DNA of 64,000 bases from Spirochaetota bacterium. Its GTDB lineage: Bacteria > Spirochaetota > Brevinematia > DTOW01. The stretch spans positions 52,120 through 116,119 of the forward strand of contig JANXAC010000003.1 in the NCBI GenBank assembly GCA_025061835.1. The letters run 5' to 3'. Positions 1 through 9,846 of the stretch are shown piece after piece. The translations under genes were made by a program, and so were the position numbers. The stretch's first letter is position 1. Each line of letters starts with the position of its first letter. The notes under the pieces are model-generated. The model made no database searches. It was not told the DNA's origin and saw only the letters and a program-made list of their open reading frames with translations.

Positions 1-2
1 AT

Positions 3-323
3 ATTGTTAATTTTGATCTGGTCGGTCTCAATATGACGGCGGATAAGGTTGATGTTAGAATATTCCCTAACCCAATACAGGTAGGTAAAGGTGGTAGTTT
101 TGTTTATGCTTTAAACGAGGATACGGTTGTTTCTGTGTCAATATATGACTTGAACGGAAAACTGGTTAAGCATATTGCTAGGGATGAGAGAAAACCGAGA
201 GGTGTCTATTACTTCATATGGGATGGGACGGATGAGAACGGAGCGTATGTTAAACAAGGTGTTTATGTATTTACAATAAATACGGGTAAAGAAGTTATTG
301 TTAAAAAATTGTTCGTTAAGTAG
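3..323 (+). CDS. C-terminal end of a secreted protein with a FlgD-like Ig tail (5' truncated by window)
   Basis: The reading frame is open from the first codon of the window, so only the last ~107 residues of a longer protein are visible. They form one FlgD-like Ig domain: FPNP near the start, a VSIYDLNGKLV strand, YFIWDGTDENG, then GVYVFTI and a final VIVKKLFVK strand. Such tails are typical of surface or secreted proteins, including those sorted by type IX-like systems. It ends 18 nt before the next gene, whose tail has the same layout, so both probably belong to one operon and one export route. The internal ATG at 33 is unlikely to be the real start because the frame continues upstream of it. 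The function of the main body cannot be judged. Confidence 0.75.
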   Translation: MVNFDLVGLNMTADKVDVRIFPNPIQVGKGGSFVYALNEDTVVSVSIYDLNGKLVKHIARDERKPRGVYYFIWDGTDENGAYVKQGVYVFTINTGKEVIVKKLFVK

Positions 324-341
324 TAAGTAGGAGGTTTATGT

Positions 342-3300
342 ATGAAAGGAATTTTGTTTAGTTTTGTATTCATACTTATGAGTAGTGTTGTGTTTGGAGG
401 TGTAATTTACAAGACATCTTCAAACACTCTTGTTTGGGATGAAGATTTTACTAGTTCAGCACATCTTGACTCTTACAATGCCTTTATAGGTGTTTGGGGT
501 GGTGGTAGATTATCTATAAACAGTCTGTTTATGTGGAGATGGGATGGCCCGATAGTTGATGTTATTGCAGATAAGGCAAATTCTAAGCTTTACCTTGTTG
601 AGGAACTGAATGTTTATTCTTCGTTTTACGGTGGAACACCATTCGTGAATAACGCTAACTTTAGATATGATGTTTTTGCTTATAGTTATAACTTTGATGG
701 AACAAAGAATTGGACATACAGTGTGATGATGAGAACCAATACTAACGATGCCATTGTTTCATATTCTGGTGGTGACTCAAGGTATCCTGTTGCGACGGTT
801 GATAACTATGGTAATCTGTATGTTGTATATTCTGATTTGACAAATAACATCTGGTCAATTATCGTTCAAAAAGTTTCTAATAATGGACGAATCCTATGGG
901 GTAGTTCAACTCAGGATAGGGTAATTACTAATACAGTTAATTATCAGCCTGCAGTTGCTTATCGTAGTAATGACAATTCATTGTTTGTGGCTTATTTCAT
1001 AGGTAACAATGTAAGATTAAGGAAACTCAATGCTAACAATGGAAGTGATATCTGGGATGTTCAGGTAAATACATCGTCTGGTGTTAATCGTGGTATTGAT
1101 ATGAAGATAGGACCTGATGGGTATCTGTATGTTGTTTGGAATAATAGCACTGGTGGGTTTATGAATGTAAGAGCACAGAGAATAGATCCAGTTAGTGGAA
1201 ACAGGGTTAGCTGGGGTGGGACCCTTAACGATAAAACACTAAATCAACATACTTCTTATTCATCTGCTAACTATTGGTATGGAACTACGGAAGAAACTGT
1301 TGGTATTGATTTTGATGATCAAACTAATATGTATGTAGTATTCAAATACTTTAGGAGTGGGTATGGTTCAAAGGTGTTTATACAAAAAATAAGGTGTTAT
1401 AACAATGGTGTTAATGATTTTGAGAGAGTTTGGTCTGATGATGTTAAAGTTGCGAATGGTGGAGGTGTTGCAGATGCTTATCCTGACATTGTTTTGATGG
1501 GTGACTCTGCGTATGTTGTATGGATTAATCACGGCGATGTTCAGAATGACCATGCTATGTTACAGAGAGTGAATATACATACTGGTCAGAAAGTGTGGGC
1601 TAGTGACATTAATTTGCAGCCGTATGGTATAACTCACCACGCGAGGATAGCTAGTGATGGAAATTTTGTTTATGTATTTGGTCAGATTGGGCTTGTAAAG
1701 GTTGATATATTCGGTAATGTAGTGGAATCTATAAATCAGATGGACAGGTTTTATACTACTTTTGCTACATTTAGGATAAAGAATCTGTTCAATCCTGATG
1801 TTGATACTGCAGTAGTTCCATTGAATGTGAGAGTTAGACCTTCTTTCTTGTCAAATTATAATAACTCAACATCTTTGTTCTATGTTAGCCCTGAAACAAC
1901 TCCTAGTGGTGCTTCAGCAAACTATGTTGTATCAACGAATACAAACTCGCAATTGCTTCAACTTTCATCACAGAAAGGTAATGTGCTTGTTTTCATCTCA
2001 CTTGATAACAGGTCTAATGGTGGAACGAATACGATAGTTTTGACAAACCTTAAGGTAGAGTTTGTTGATTACTATTTTGGTGATGGACTAATTGGTAAGG
2101 TAAGTGATGGTAGCGATAGGATTGGTAATCTTGTGCTTAATACTAGCGGTAGTGGTCAGAGTGTTGTTGATTATGTCTATAACGATGGACTCCAATCCGC
2201 TAAAGCGTTTTTCTATTTTGTAAACAATGGGACTGTGGTAAGTAATTTTAGGTTTAGAGGAACGCCAGGTAATCCTAGTTGGACTGTTGAGTATTGGCTT
2301 TGCACGAATAATGGTACTGAATGGGTTACGAATCAAAACATAACTTCTATAGCGACTGGCTCCGGTTTTGTAACTAATCTATCACCATACACAGGTGGTA
2401 ACTCAAACATTCTAGTTGTTAGGGCTTTTCTAAGACCTTCTTCTGGTCTTAGTTCAGGTAGCACATACACAATCTACGGACGGATTGATACTCAACTTCC
2501 TGATGGTAGTTACAAGGAGTCTGATGTGGTTGCACTTCAAGGTGTTGTAAGTTCCTCAATACCTGATAACAGAGTAAGTTATGACAATTCTGCTTACATA
2601 GGTGATGATATTAGAAACTCTGATGGTTCTGGTCAGACTTTGAACTCGGTAATGGATGTTGGAGTAGAGAAGAGGTTCTACCTCATCATTAGAAACCGAG
2701 GTGGTGCTGATAATATAACTCTTCAAGGAACTGGTGGAGATGGATGGTGGAGTATAAGGTATTTTACAAACAATTTAGATGTTACATCTTCCGTTGTTGG
2801 TGGAACATTTTCAGTTAATCTCGCTTCAATGGCAGACTCTCCTGTCATTGAGATTAGAATCTCTCCTACCAATTCCTCTACTCCAACTAATACCGTTAAA
2901 AACATAGTTTTGAAATCTATCTCCCAGAGTGATCCTACTAAGGAAGATGTTGCTAGGGTTGTTGTTACCGCTGTTGTTACTAAATCCGAACTTGTTGTGA
3001 GGAAACAGGGATCGCTTGACTGGGTTGGGGCAGGTGTGTTTTCTACAAATTATTCTATCCAGAAAGTATCAAACCGTATTGATAACGGACTTACAAACGT
3101 TTATGAGATTTCAATAACTAACCTAGGTAGTTATCCTCAAAACTATACCATAAAGGCTTTCAGTAGCAATTTTGCATCTGGGTGGGATGTTAAGTATTTC
3201 TATGGTTCTTCTGACATAACTGCACTTATCACAGGTCAAGGATTTATTGTTTCAAACCTAAATCCTACAAATATCGGTAGTAACATAATCTTGCGTATCA

Positions 3301-6300
3301 TTTCTCCTTCTACATATCCAACTGGTGCTAATGAGGTTATGGGAGTCTATTTTGTGGCGTATGGTGAAGGTGATACGAATACTGATAGCAAAAGAGATAC
3401 AGTTTCAGTTGAGGATAGGCTTGTATCAACCAGACTTGATGCTATCGTTGTATCCTCGTTATATGGGAGTTACGGTTATAACTTAATAACAGATAACATA
3501 TTCCTTCAAGAATTTTACACTTATACAGTATCAAATAGTGAATATACCATAATACTATCAAACCCATCTCCTTCATCTTTTGAGTTCAATGTAAGAATAA
3601 CGAATGCTAATAATATTCAGTGGAGGATAGTTGTTTCAAATCCTTCGTCTGATATTACAGCAAGTGTGACAAATCCTTCTGGTTGGACAACACCAATTAT
3701 TCCTTCAGGTGGAACATACCAACTCAAGTTATATGTTTTCTCAACTAATGAGGGCACAGGTTTTGGGGCTTCAGTTGGTAGTACTAATAGAGTGTCAATC
3801 CTATTGAATTCTCCTCTCAAGGCCAGTGTGGTAGACAGACTTCTATTGTATGTGGAAAGAGCATTACCTCCTGATCTAGTAGTTAAAAATACGAATGAAT
3901 TCTCTTACAGAGGATTTAATCTATTTACAACTAATACAAATGTGTCGGATCAACTTGTGTATAATTCCTATCCTAACGATGATACAACATACAAAGAAGG
4001 GCTTTTTAGAGTCAAGAATAGAAGACCCGTTTCTGAAAACTTTATCATTAAGGTAGGTGAGTTAGTCAAGAATAATGATTGGGATTACAGTATCTTATTA
4101 TACACGGGAAGCGATATAGATAACCCTGATTTTACAGCTTCATCTCATTGGAGTAATGTTACTGCTAACATAACTAATACTGGTGGTATTACTAACTCTG
4201 TTTTAGGTAATAGTGATGTGTTATTTAGGATAATTGCGAAACCAATAACTGCAACAAATAACAATGATACTATATCTTTGAAGTTTAGTGTAATTGGGAA
4301 CACTACTAAACTAGAAGATGTTGGAGTATTCAGAGTAGTTTTCGGCGTTGGGATACCTGATGTTTATGCTTTGTCTGGTGTAGGTCAAGGGGTTATTAGC
4401 ACGAACTATTCTGTGGCCTATACTAACTACTTTGACAAGGCTCTAGGAGACATAATACCTATATTCATAAGTAATCAAAACCCTGATGTTGGTGGTGATT
4501 TTGTAGTAATTGGGGATAATGATAAAGATCAGTGGGATATCGCATACTACTCAAGTTCTACTAATGATATTACATCTTATGTAGTAGGAAATGGTTATTC
4601 TATATCTTTTCTACCATCAGGAACTAACGTTATATATGTAAAGATAAAGGCAATACATAACTCTACCTATGGTCTGGGACAGACTACGAACTTTAATATT
4701 GCGGTTAAGAATGATCAAGGGGGTATAGATACAATTAAAGTTGTCTCTATCATAACTGATAGGGGAGTGCCAGACATATATACAAGCAGTGGCTGGAGTA
4801 ATGTTTTTGAGTCTACTCCTTCTTCACAAATACTAACTACCTACATAGGTAAGGGTGATTATATCACTAACATTATTTATGTTGGTAACTGGAGGACTAT
4901 AAGTGAAACTAATCTTCTTTACATTTCTAAGCCTGCGATTGAAGACTTTAGTATCAAAGTAGAGAAACTTGTTGGTTCTTCTTGGGTGGATATCACATCC
5001 GAAGTTACAAACTTATCAACGAAGCATGAGGTGGTCTTGGGTGGAACTTCAGTTACGACGAGGATAATTATGTATGCTGACTCCAATACTACACTACCTC
5101 TCAACACTCTTGCAGAAATTGATGTTAGGGTTGACTCGCAAGGTAAGTTGAAGGTTGATAGAGCAAAGATTAGATATGTCCTTACTGATATGGGGAGACC
5201 AGATATCTATTCAGTAGTATCTGGTGTATCCAATGGCTTTGACATTTATGAAACTACTCCTCTAATTCAAATTCAGGACATTGAAATAGAGAAAGGGGTT
5301 ACGAATGAGTTCAATATTCTGTTGGGAAATAGAAGATACAAGACTGAAACGATGAAGGTATGGTCATCAGGTAGTAGTTATAGTGAGTTTAAGTTAAGAT
5401 ACTTCTTATCAACAAACGGTGTTGATTGGATCAATATTACAACGAATATAACTAACTCTTCAGGTTATACCAATCTTCCAATCCTGGGGAATAGTAATGT
5501 GATACTCAAGATTGAGGCGTTCCTTACAACAAACTCTACTAATCAGATTGATGATGTTTTAGACACAACTGTTAGACTATATTCTTGGGTAGGTGTTTCA
5601 AATGATAACTTTAAATTGAACTTCATTGTTAAGGATAAGAATAGACCTGATCTGCTTATCTCTAGTACTGGTAGTAACATCTTCTATCCTATACCACAGA
5701 GGATAACGAATACTATAGAGAAGGGCAATGTAATAACTCAAAGTATCATTATAATGAACGCAAAGAATGACAGGACTTCTGATTTTATACTTGAAGCGAA
5801 TAGTGGATATGGAGATTGGTCTGTTAAGTATGTTATTGATGGAGTGGATGTAACACATTCTGCTACCAATACAGGAACTTACATATCCGCTGTCCCACCT
5901 CTGGGTATCAAAAACCTGGATGTTATTGTAACACTTGACTCTAATTCAACTTACACTCTTGGTAGTAATTATACTGTAAATCTTAAACTTTTCTCGTATT
6001 CTAAACTCGTTAGGGATGAGTTTAATATAACTTTTAGGATCATTGATCAAGGAAGACCTGATGTTTTTATAGTGTCTGAGCATGACAATGTCTATTCTCC
6101 AGATAATCAGTCAGTTACGAATAAGATAGAGGAAGGAGAGACATTGACTAATTACTTCTATGTTCAGAATGATAGGTTGGATAAAGCAGAGAATATCACT
6201 ATACGAGGTTCTTTCAACACTAATACTAACTGGGTTTATGAGATAAAGGTTAATCAGGGTGGTGTATGGAATAGTATAATCAACGACTTTACGAATAATG

Positions 6301-7475
6301 GTTATACTGTCAGTATTTCACCTAGTAGTGTTGTTACAGGTCAAGTCGTTATTTATTTAAGTAACAATTCTGGAATACCTAGTGGTAGTGTCAATACTGT
6401 GAGTATAGAAGCCTTATCGCAAGGAAAATTAGTTAATGATTCAGCAACGATCAACTATCTGTTAGTTAAACCAAGACCAGATATTAAGGTTATACCAGTA
6501 TCAAGTGGTGGTAATTTAGCGGGTAATAATATTTATGAGACAAACACTAATGATATTACAAATTCAACAGGTTTGGGTTATGTTATGCTTATACAGCCAT
6601 CTATATACTCCGTCATAGTGGATAATGATGATGTTGTTGAAGATACCTATGTTGTCAAAGCCTTTGGTGAATTGTATGTATCAAACAAGTGGGCTGTTAC
6701 AGTAAGAGACCAGCATGGTGATGATATAACTTTCAGGATAACAAACATCGGTGTTACGAATGTTGTTTCTGGGACGAACTCTTTTGTTTTGGTGGTTGAT
6801 GTCAAACTTATAAATGCTGAGAATGTTGCTATAGGTGAGAGTAATGTTGTTTTCTTTAAAGTTGTGTCTATGAAGAATACTAACAAGACTGACTTTGTTA
6901 GGGTTATCACAGTCAGGATGGAGACTGATGTATTCGGGAAGGTTGTTGAGAAAGTAAGTGGTAGTCCGATATCAGGTGCAATTGTTGAAACTTATGAAGC
7001 CAGAACTGGAAAACTTATAAAGACAATCAATACTGCCAACGATGGAACATTCACTGTGAAACTTATACCTACAACTTATAAGTTTGTTGTTAAGAAGGAT
7101 AAGTATTTAGTGTTTGAGAAGGTTCTTACTATACCAGAGGTGCTACAGCATACATTAGAAGACCTTGGACTGATTAGGTTTAACCTTAAGGATGATGTTT
7201 TGGATATTCATTCATTCCCTAATCCTGTTAATGTTGGTGGTAATGTTAGGATTGTTGTGAATGTTCCGAAGAGATCTGTGGTTAAGGTATATGTTGTAGG
7301 TATGAATGGAGTGCTTTTGAGAAGGATTGTCAATGCAAAAGAACTAGAGCCAGGCAAGTATAGTTTTGAGTGGAACTTGAGAACTGATGATGGTACTATA
7401 CTCAAACAAGGTATATATTTGCTTGTCATTGAAGACGGTTCTGAGGTTATTATAAGAAGAATAATGATAAAATAA
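342..7475 (+). CDS. Giant secreted repeat protein with C-terminal FlgD-like Ig domain (2377 aa)
   Basis: Start is supported by AGGAGG seven bases upstream. Residues 1-20 are a signal peptide (VVFGG region). Residues ~55-490 contain propeller-like strands (NLYVVYSDL, YLYVVWNN, NFVYVFGQ). Residues ~620-2190 hold about eleven diverged repeats of ~140 residues, each with an N-terminal 'RN/NR' strand, a W-x-V/I-x-Y segment, DIT-type turns, and often a closing R-P-D-I/V-Y boundary. Residues ~2193-2273 resemble a carboxypeptidase-regulatory/CNA-B type fold (GSPISGAIVETYEA, DGTFTVKLIP). Residues ~2284-2377 are a FlgD-like Ig tail (SFPNPV, GIYLLVIEDG). It is rich in Asn, Thr and Ser. Probably a cell-surface or secreted adhesin-like protein. 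It is followed after 11 nt by a PorV-like gene. No enzyme domain was recognised. Confidence 0.8.
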   Translation: MKGILFSFVFILMSSVVFGGVIYKTSSNTLVWDEDFTSSAHLDSYNAFIGVWGGGRLSINSLFMWRWDGPIVDVIADKANSKLYLVEELNVYSSFYGGTPFVNNANFRYDVFAYSYNFDGTKNWTYSVMMRTNTNDAIVSYSGGDSRYPVATVDNYGNLYVVYSDLTNNIWSIIVQKVSNNGRILWGSSTQDRVITNTVNYQPAVAYRSNDNSLFVAYFIGNNVRLRKLNANNGSDIWDVQVNTSSGVNRGIDMKIGPDGYLYVVWNNSTGGFMNVRAQRIDPVSGNRVSWGGTLNDKTLNQHTSYSSANYWYGTTEETVGIDFDDQTNMYVVFKYFRSGYGSKVFIQKIRCYNNGVNDFERVWSDDVKVANGGGVADAYPDIVLMGDSAYVVWINHGDVQNDHAMLQRVNIHTGQKVWASDINLQPYGITHHARIASDGNFVYVFGQIGLVKVDIFGNVVESINQMDRFYTTFATFRIKNLFNPDVDTAVVPLNVRVRPSFLSNYNNSTSLFYVSPETTPSGASANYVVSTNTNSQLLQLSSQKGNVLVFISLDNRSNGGTNTIVLTNLKVEFVDYYFGDGLIGKVSDGSDRIGNLVLNTSGSGQSVVDYVYNDGLQSAKAFFYFVNNGTVVSNFRFRGTPGNPSWTVEYWLCTNNGTEWVTNQNITSIATGSGFVTNLSPYTGGNSNILVVRAFLRPSSGLSSGSTYTIYGRIDTQLPDGSYKESDVVALQGVVSSSIPDNRVSYDNSAYIGDDIRNSDGSGQTLNSVMDVGVEKRFYLIIRNRGGADNITLQGTGGDGWWSIRYFTNNLDVTSSVVGGTFSVNLASMADSPVIEIRISPTNSSTPTNTVKNIVLKSISQSDPTKEDVARVVVTAVVTKSELVVRKQGSLDWVGAGVFSTNYSIQKVSNRIDNGLTNVYEISITNLGSYPQNYTIKAFSSNFASGWDVKYFYGSSDITALITGQGFIVSNLNPTNIGSNIILRIISPSTYPTGANEVMGVYFVAYGEGDTNTDSKRDTVSVEDRLVSTRLDAIVVSSLYGSYGYNLITDNIFLQEFYTYTVSNSEYTIILSNPSPSSFEFNVRITNANNIQWRIVVSNPSSDITASVTNPSGWTTPIIPSGGTYQLKLYVFSTNEGTGFGASVGSTNRVSILLNSPLKASVVDRLLLYVERALPPDLVVKNTNEFSYRGFNLFTTNTNVSDQLVYNSYPNDDTTYKEGLFRVKNRRPVSENFIIKVGELVKNNDWDYSILLYTGSDIDNPDFTASSHWSNVTANITNTGGITNSVLGNSDVLFRIIAKPITATNNNDTISLKFSVIGNTTKLEDVGVFRVVFGVGIPDVYALSGVGQGVISTNYSVAYTNYFDKALGDIIPIFISNQNPDVGGDFVVIGDNDKDQWDIAYYSSSTNDITSYVVGNGYSISFLPSGTNVIYVKIKAIHNSTYGLGQTTNFNIAVKNDQGGIDTIKVVSIITDRGVPDIYTSSGWSNVFESTPSSQILTTYIGKGDYITNIIYVGNWRTISETNLLYISKPAIEDFSIKVEKLVGSSWVDITSEVTNLSTKHEVVLGGTSVTTRIIMYADSNTTLPLNTLAEIDVRVDSQGKLKVDRAKIRYVLTDMGRPDIYSVVSGVSNGFDIYETTPLIQIQDIEIEKGVTNEFNILLGNRRYKTETMKVWSSGSSYSEFKLRYFLSTNGVDWINITTNITNSSGYTNLPILGNSNVILKIEAFLTTNSTNQIDDVLDTTVRLYSWVGVSNDNFKLNFIVKDKNRPDLLISSTGSNIFYPIPQRITNTIEKGNVITQSIIIMNAKNDRTSDFILEANSGYGDWSVKYVIDGVDVTHSATNTGTYISAVPPLGIKNLDVIVTLDSNSTYTLGSNYTVNLKLFSYSKLVRDEFNITFRIIDQGRPDVFIVSEHDNVYSPDNQSVTNKIEEGETLTNYFYVQNDRLDKAENITIRGSFNTNTNWVYEIKVNQGGVWNSIINDFTNNGYTVSISPSSVVTGQVVIYLSNNSGIPSGSVNTVSIEALSQGKLVNDSATINYLLVKPRPDIKVIPVSSGGNLAGNNIYETNTNDITNSTGLGYVMLIQPSIYSVIVDNDDVVEDTYVVKAFGELYVSNKWAVTVRDQHGDDITFRITNIGVTNVVSGTNSFVLVVDVKLINAENVAIGESNVVFFKVVSMKNTNKTDFVRVITVRMETDVFGKVVEKVSGSPISGAIVETYEARTGKLIKTINTANDGTFTVKLIPTTYKFVVKKDKYLVFEKVLTIPEVLQHTLEDLGLIRFNLKDDVLDIHSFPNPVNVGGNVRIVVNVPKRSVVKVYVVGMNGVLLRRIVNAKELEPGKYSFEWNLRTDDGTILKQGIYLLVIEDGSEVIIRRIMIK

Positions 7476-7486
7476 GGAGGTATTTT

Positions 7487-9121
7487 ATGAAAAGAGTTGT
7501 AGTTTTTTGCTTGTTTGTTTTGGTTTCTGCTGATGTTTTTGCGCTAACGCTTCTTGAAAATACTATAGGTCCTAGACCTTTGTCGCTTGGAGGGGCTTAT
7601 GTTGCGGTAGGTGGTGATAATGAGAGTATGTTTTGGAATCCTGCTGGAATACCGAATGTTAAGTATGGTTCGGTCTCTTTAGGTTATCAGAATAGATTTC
7701 TAGGGTTTAGTTATCTTGAATTTTATGGTAGTTTCAAAGTTCCGGTTAAGGAGATTCCTTTGCTTGACGGTGTTGGTGGTTTGGGCTTTGCTTTCTGGGG
7801 GACAGAAGAAGAGAGGTGGAGTGATATAAACGAACTTGATGGTAAAGTATATGCTAATGAATATCTTTTTGGACTTGGATACAAGAAAGTGTTTTCGGAT
7901 GCATTATCAATAGGGTTCGCTCTCAAGTTAGCAGGACAAAGTGTTGATGATGTATCATCTCTTTCGTTTGTATTGGATGTTGGAGCAATAAGTAGTGTTG
8001 AAGGAGTAGGTATAGGACTTGCTATAAAGAACATAGGTATAGGTAGCACGAATATAGATATACCTATGGGGATATCACTGGGCGCTTTCTATACCATATT
8101 CAATACACCAGATAATCAGCATTCTGTGAGTTTAACTGGACAACTTGATTCTGTCTATGGTAGTGGTTTTTCTCTCAAGGTTGGTTCTGAATATAGTTGG
8201 ATACCAACATTCTGGGATGGTGTTATAAGAGTCAGGCTGGGTTATGATACTCTACCTTCAAAAGATTTAGGTATCCTTTCAGGATTAGGTGGAGGTTTTG
8301 ATGTATCGTGGTATGGTGCAACACTGAAGTATTCTTTATACAACCTCGGCTTCATAGGAGCGTCTCATAATGTTCAACTTTCCTATGACTTTGACTTTTT
8401 ACTCAAGCGAACACTAGCACAGGATGATAAAGAATCTCCTACTATATCTTTGCTTGTAAGACCGAAGATGATAGTTATGGGTAATGAAAAATACGGTAAA
8501 ATAAACATTGATATTGATATTGCTGATAATGTAGGTATAAAGTATTGGGGATATAGGATAATTGATAGTAGCGAAAATGTTGTTTATTACTATGACCTTA
8601 CGAATGCTAAGTCTTTGCCGAAGGTTTCAAAGAGCATTGAATGGGATGGCAAGTCGCAGGTTGGATCTCCACTTTATGATGATATTTACAAACTTAAAGT
8701 TTTTGCTTATGATGATGTTGGTAATGTCTCGGAAAAGGTTGAGAAGAATATAATAATAAGTGCTGACCCAAGGAACATAATACTCATTCCTGATAAGCAG
8801 GTTATCACATCGCCTACCGATAAGCTAACAGTGAGTTCCTTTAGGGATGTAAGTAATGTCATCTCATATAGGATTGTTGTAGTATCAGAAAGGGATGGTA
8901 GTATTATCAGGGAATTTAAGGAAAGTGCTAACATAAAACTTACTAAGGATGGTAAGATAGCAAGTGGAAAACCACTTGAGTTTAAGTCAATCGTTTGGGA
9001 TCTCAAGAAGAGCGACGGGGAGCTGGCAGAGAAAGGAATTTATGTAGTTCAAGGAGAGTTTGAGTTTGTTGGTAATGTTATAAGAAAATCCTTCCCTGCG
9101 GAAGTAAGAATTGACTATTAG
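7487..9121 (+). CDS. PorV/PorQ (UPF0164)-family outer-membrane barrel protein with C-terminal Ig-like domains
   Basis: Preceded by AAGGAGG and a signal peptide ending ADVFA. Residues ~20-310 show the PorV/UPF0164 hallmark near the N-terminus (RPLSLGGAYVAVGGD followed by FWNPAGI) and alternating Gly/aromatic strands expected for an outer-membrane beta-barrel. Residues ~325-430 and ~440-544 carry FlgD-like Ig elements (SIEWDGKSQVG, IYKLKVFAYDDVGNVSE; IVWDLKKSDGELAEKGIYVV). In Bacteroidetes PorV works as an outer-membrane shuttle for type IX cargo with C-terminal Ig tails; UPF0164 members also occur in spirochaetes. Placement 11 nt after the giant Ig-tailed protein makes a cargo/outer-membrane-partner relation plausible, but that is inference. 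Family placement is fairly sure, function is not. Confidence 0.75.
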   Translation: MKRVVVFCLFVLVSADVFALTLLENTIGPRPLSLGGAYVAVGGDNESMFWNPAGIPNVKYGSVSLGYQNRFLGFSYLEFYGSFKVPVKEIPLLDGVGGLGFAFWGTEEERWSDINELDGKVYANEYLFGLGYKKVFSDALSIGFALKLAGQSVDDVSSLSFVLDVGAISSVEGVGIGLAIKNIGIGSTNIDIPMGISLGAFYTIFNTPDNQHSVSLTGQLDSVYGSGFSLKVGSEYSWIPTFWDGVIRVRLGYDTLPSKDLGILSGLGGGFDVSWYGATLKYSLYNLGFIGASHNVQLSYDFDFLLKRTLAQDDKESPTISLLVRPKMIVMGNEKYGKINIDIDIADNVGIKYWGYRIIDSSENVVYYYDLTNAKSLPKVSKSIEWDGKSQVGSPLYDDIYKLKVFAYDDVGNVSEKVEKNIIISADPRNIILIPDKQVITSPTDKLTVSSFRDVSNVISYRIVVVSERDGSIIREFKESANIKLTKDGKIASGKPLEFKSIVWDLKKSDGELAEKGIYVVQGEFEFVGNVIRKSFPAEVRIDY

Positions 9122-9122
9122 G

Positions 9123-9509
9123 TTATAGTAATACGAGTATCCTAACAAATCCATTACTAAATTTATACATAACTAACGATGATAAGTTGTGATACATAAT
9201 TACACCGAGCCCTCTGTATCTTTTCTCTGAATAATTGAGATATAACTTTGGGTTTTGTATTTTTTGGATGACTATCTCAAAATCGTTTGACTTAAATAAG
9301 ATCAATATGCTTACCTTCTTACTTTTATACTCCCGTATGCTTATTGTTATCTTGTCTGTATTTGAATGATGTAGAATATTCTCAATTATCTCGGTAAGTA
9401 TTACTTTAAGTTTATCTTTTATTGGCAGATCAAATCTCAATCTGTCTATAAATTCATTTATCAAGAATATCCCTTTTTTATTGTTGCGTATTTCTATAAG
9501 AAACTTCAT
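9123..9509 (-). CDS. RsbW/SpoIIAB-like GHKL protein, apparently missing the G1 ATP-binding box
   Basis: A 128-residue single GHKL (HATPase_c_2) domain. The N-box is clear (LTEIIENILHHS, with Glu and Asn placed as in anti-sigma kinases) and a G2-type turn RGLGVIMYHN is present. The usual D-x-G-x-G G1 box is not recognisable: the matching stretch reads FKSNDFEIVI. The protein may therefore bind nucleotide weakly or act as a binding partner rather than a kinase. Its ATG overlaps the stop of the STAS gene (ATGA), so the two are translationally coupled, as expected for an antagonist/anti-sigma pair. It is the last gene of the four-gene minus-strand operon. No sigma factor gene lies next to it. Confidence 0.7.
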   Translation of the reverse strand: MKFLIEIRNNKKGIFLINEFIDRLRFDLPIKDKLKVILTEIIENILHHSNTDKITISIREYKSKKVSILILFKSNDFEIVIQKIQNPKLYLNYSEKRYRGLGVIMYHNLSSLVMYKFSNGFVRILVLL

Positions 9510-9835
9510 TTTACATCTGATAGTGAGAATACAATATTGAACATATCCTTGAAACCCGTTGAATTGATTGCTTCAAGTGCTACTGATGATGGTGATAGGA
9601 TGAACACCTTAAAACCTTTTTCTTCTCCTTTCTCAATGGCATACATTATGGTTCCGAGCCCAGCAGATGAAAGGATATCAACCTCGCTTAAGTCAATACA
9701 GACACTCTTTTTTTCAATAGCATCGTATAGTTGTTTTTGAAAGTCATCGTAGGTGTAGGAATTTATACTTCCCTTTGCCTTTATAAGGATGAATTTGCCC
9801 TCATCAGAAACATTGATAAATAACTTCTTTTCCAT
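9506..9835 (-). CDS. STAS-domain anti-sigma factor antagonist (SpoIIAA/RsbV-like)
   Basis: A 109-residue STAS domain. The phospho-acceptor loop is visible as DILSSAGLGTIM in the position of the D-S-S-G motif of SpoIIAA, after the VCIDLSEV strand; a second hallmark strand (GFKVFILSPS) and a C-terminal helix (FKDMFNI) follow. The start is set by GGGAGG five bases upstream. In this family a kinase phosphorylates the loop serine and a PP2C phosphatase removes the phosphate, releasing or trapping the partner. Two candidate phosphatases are encoded directly upstream and a GHKL partner directly downstream, so a complete switch may be encoded here. Confidence 0.85.
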   Translation of the reverse strand: MEKKLFINVSDEGKFILIKAKGSINSYTYDDFQKQLYDAIEKKSVCIDLSEVDILSSAGLGTIMYAIEKGEEKGFKVFILSPSSVALEAINSTGFKDMFNIVFSLSDVK

Positions 9836-9846
9836 ACAAGCCTCCC

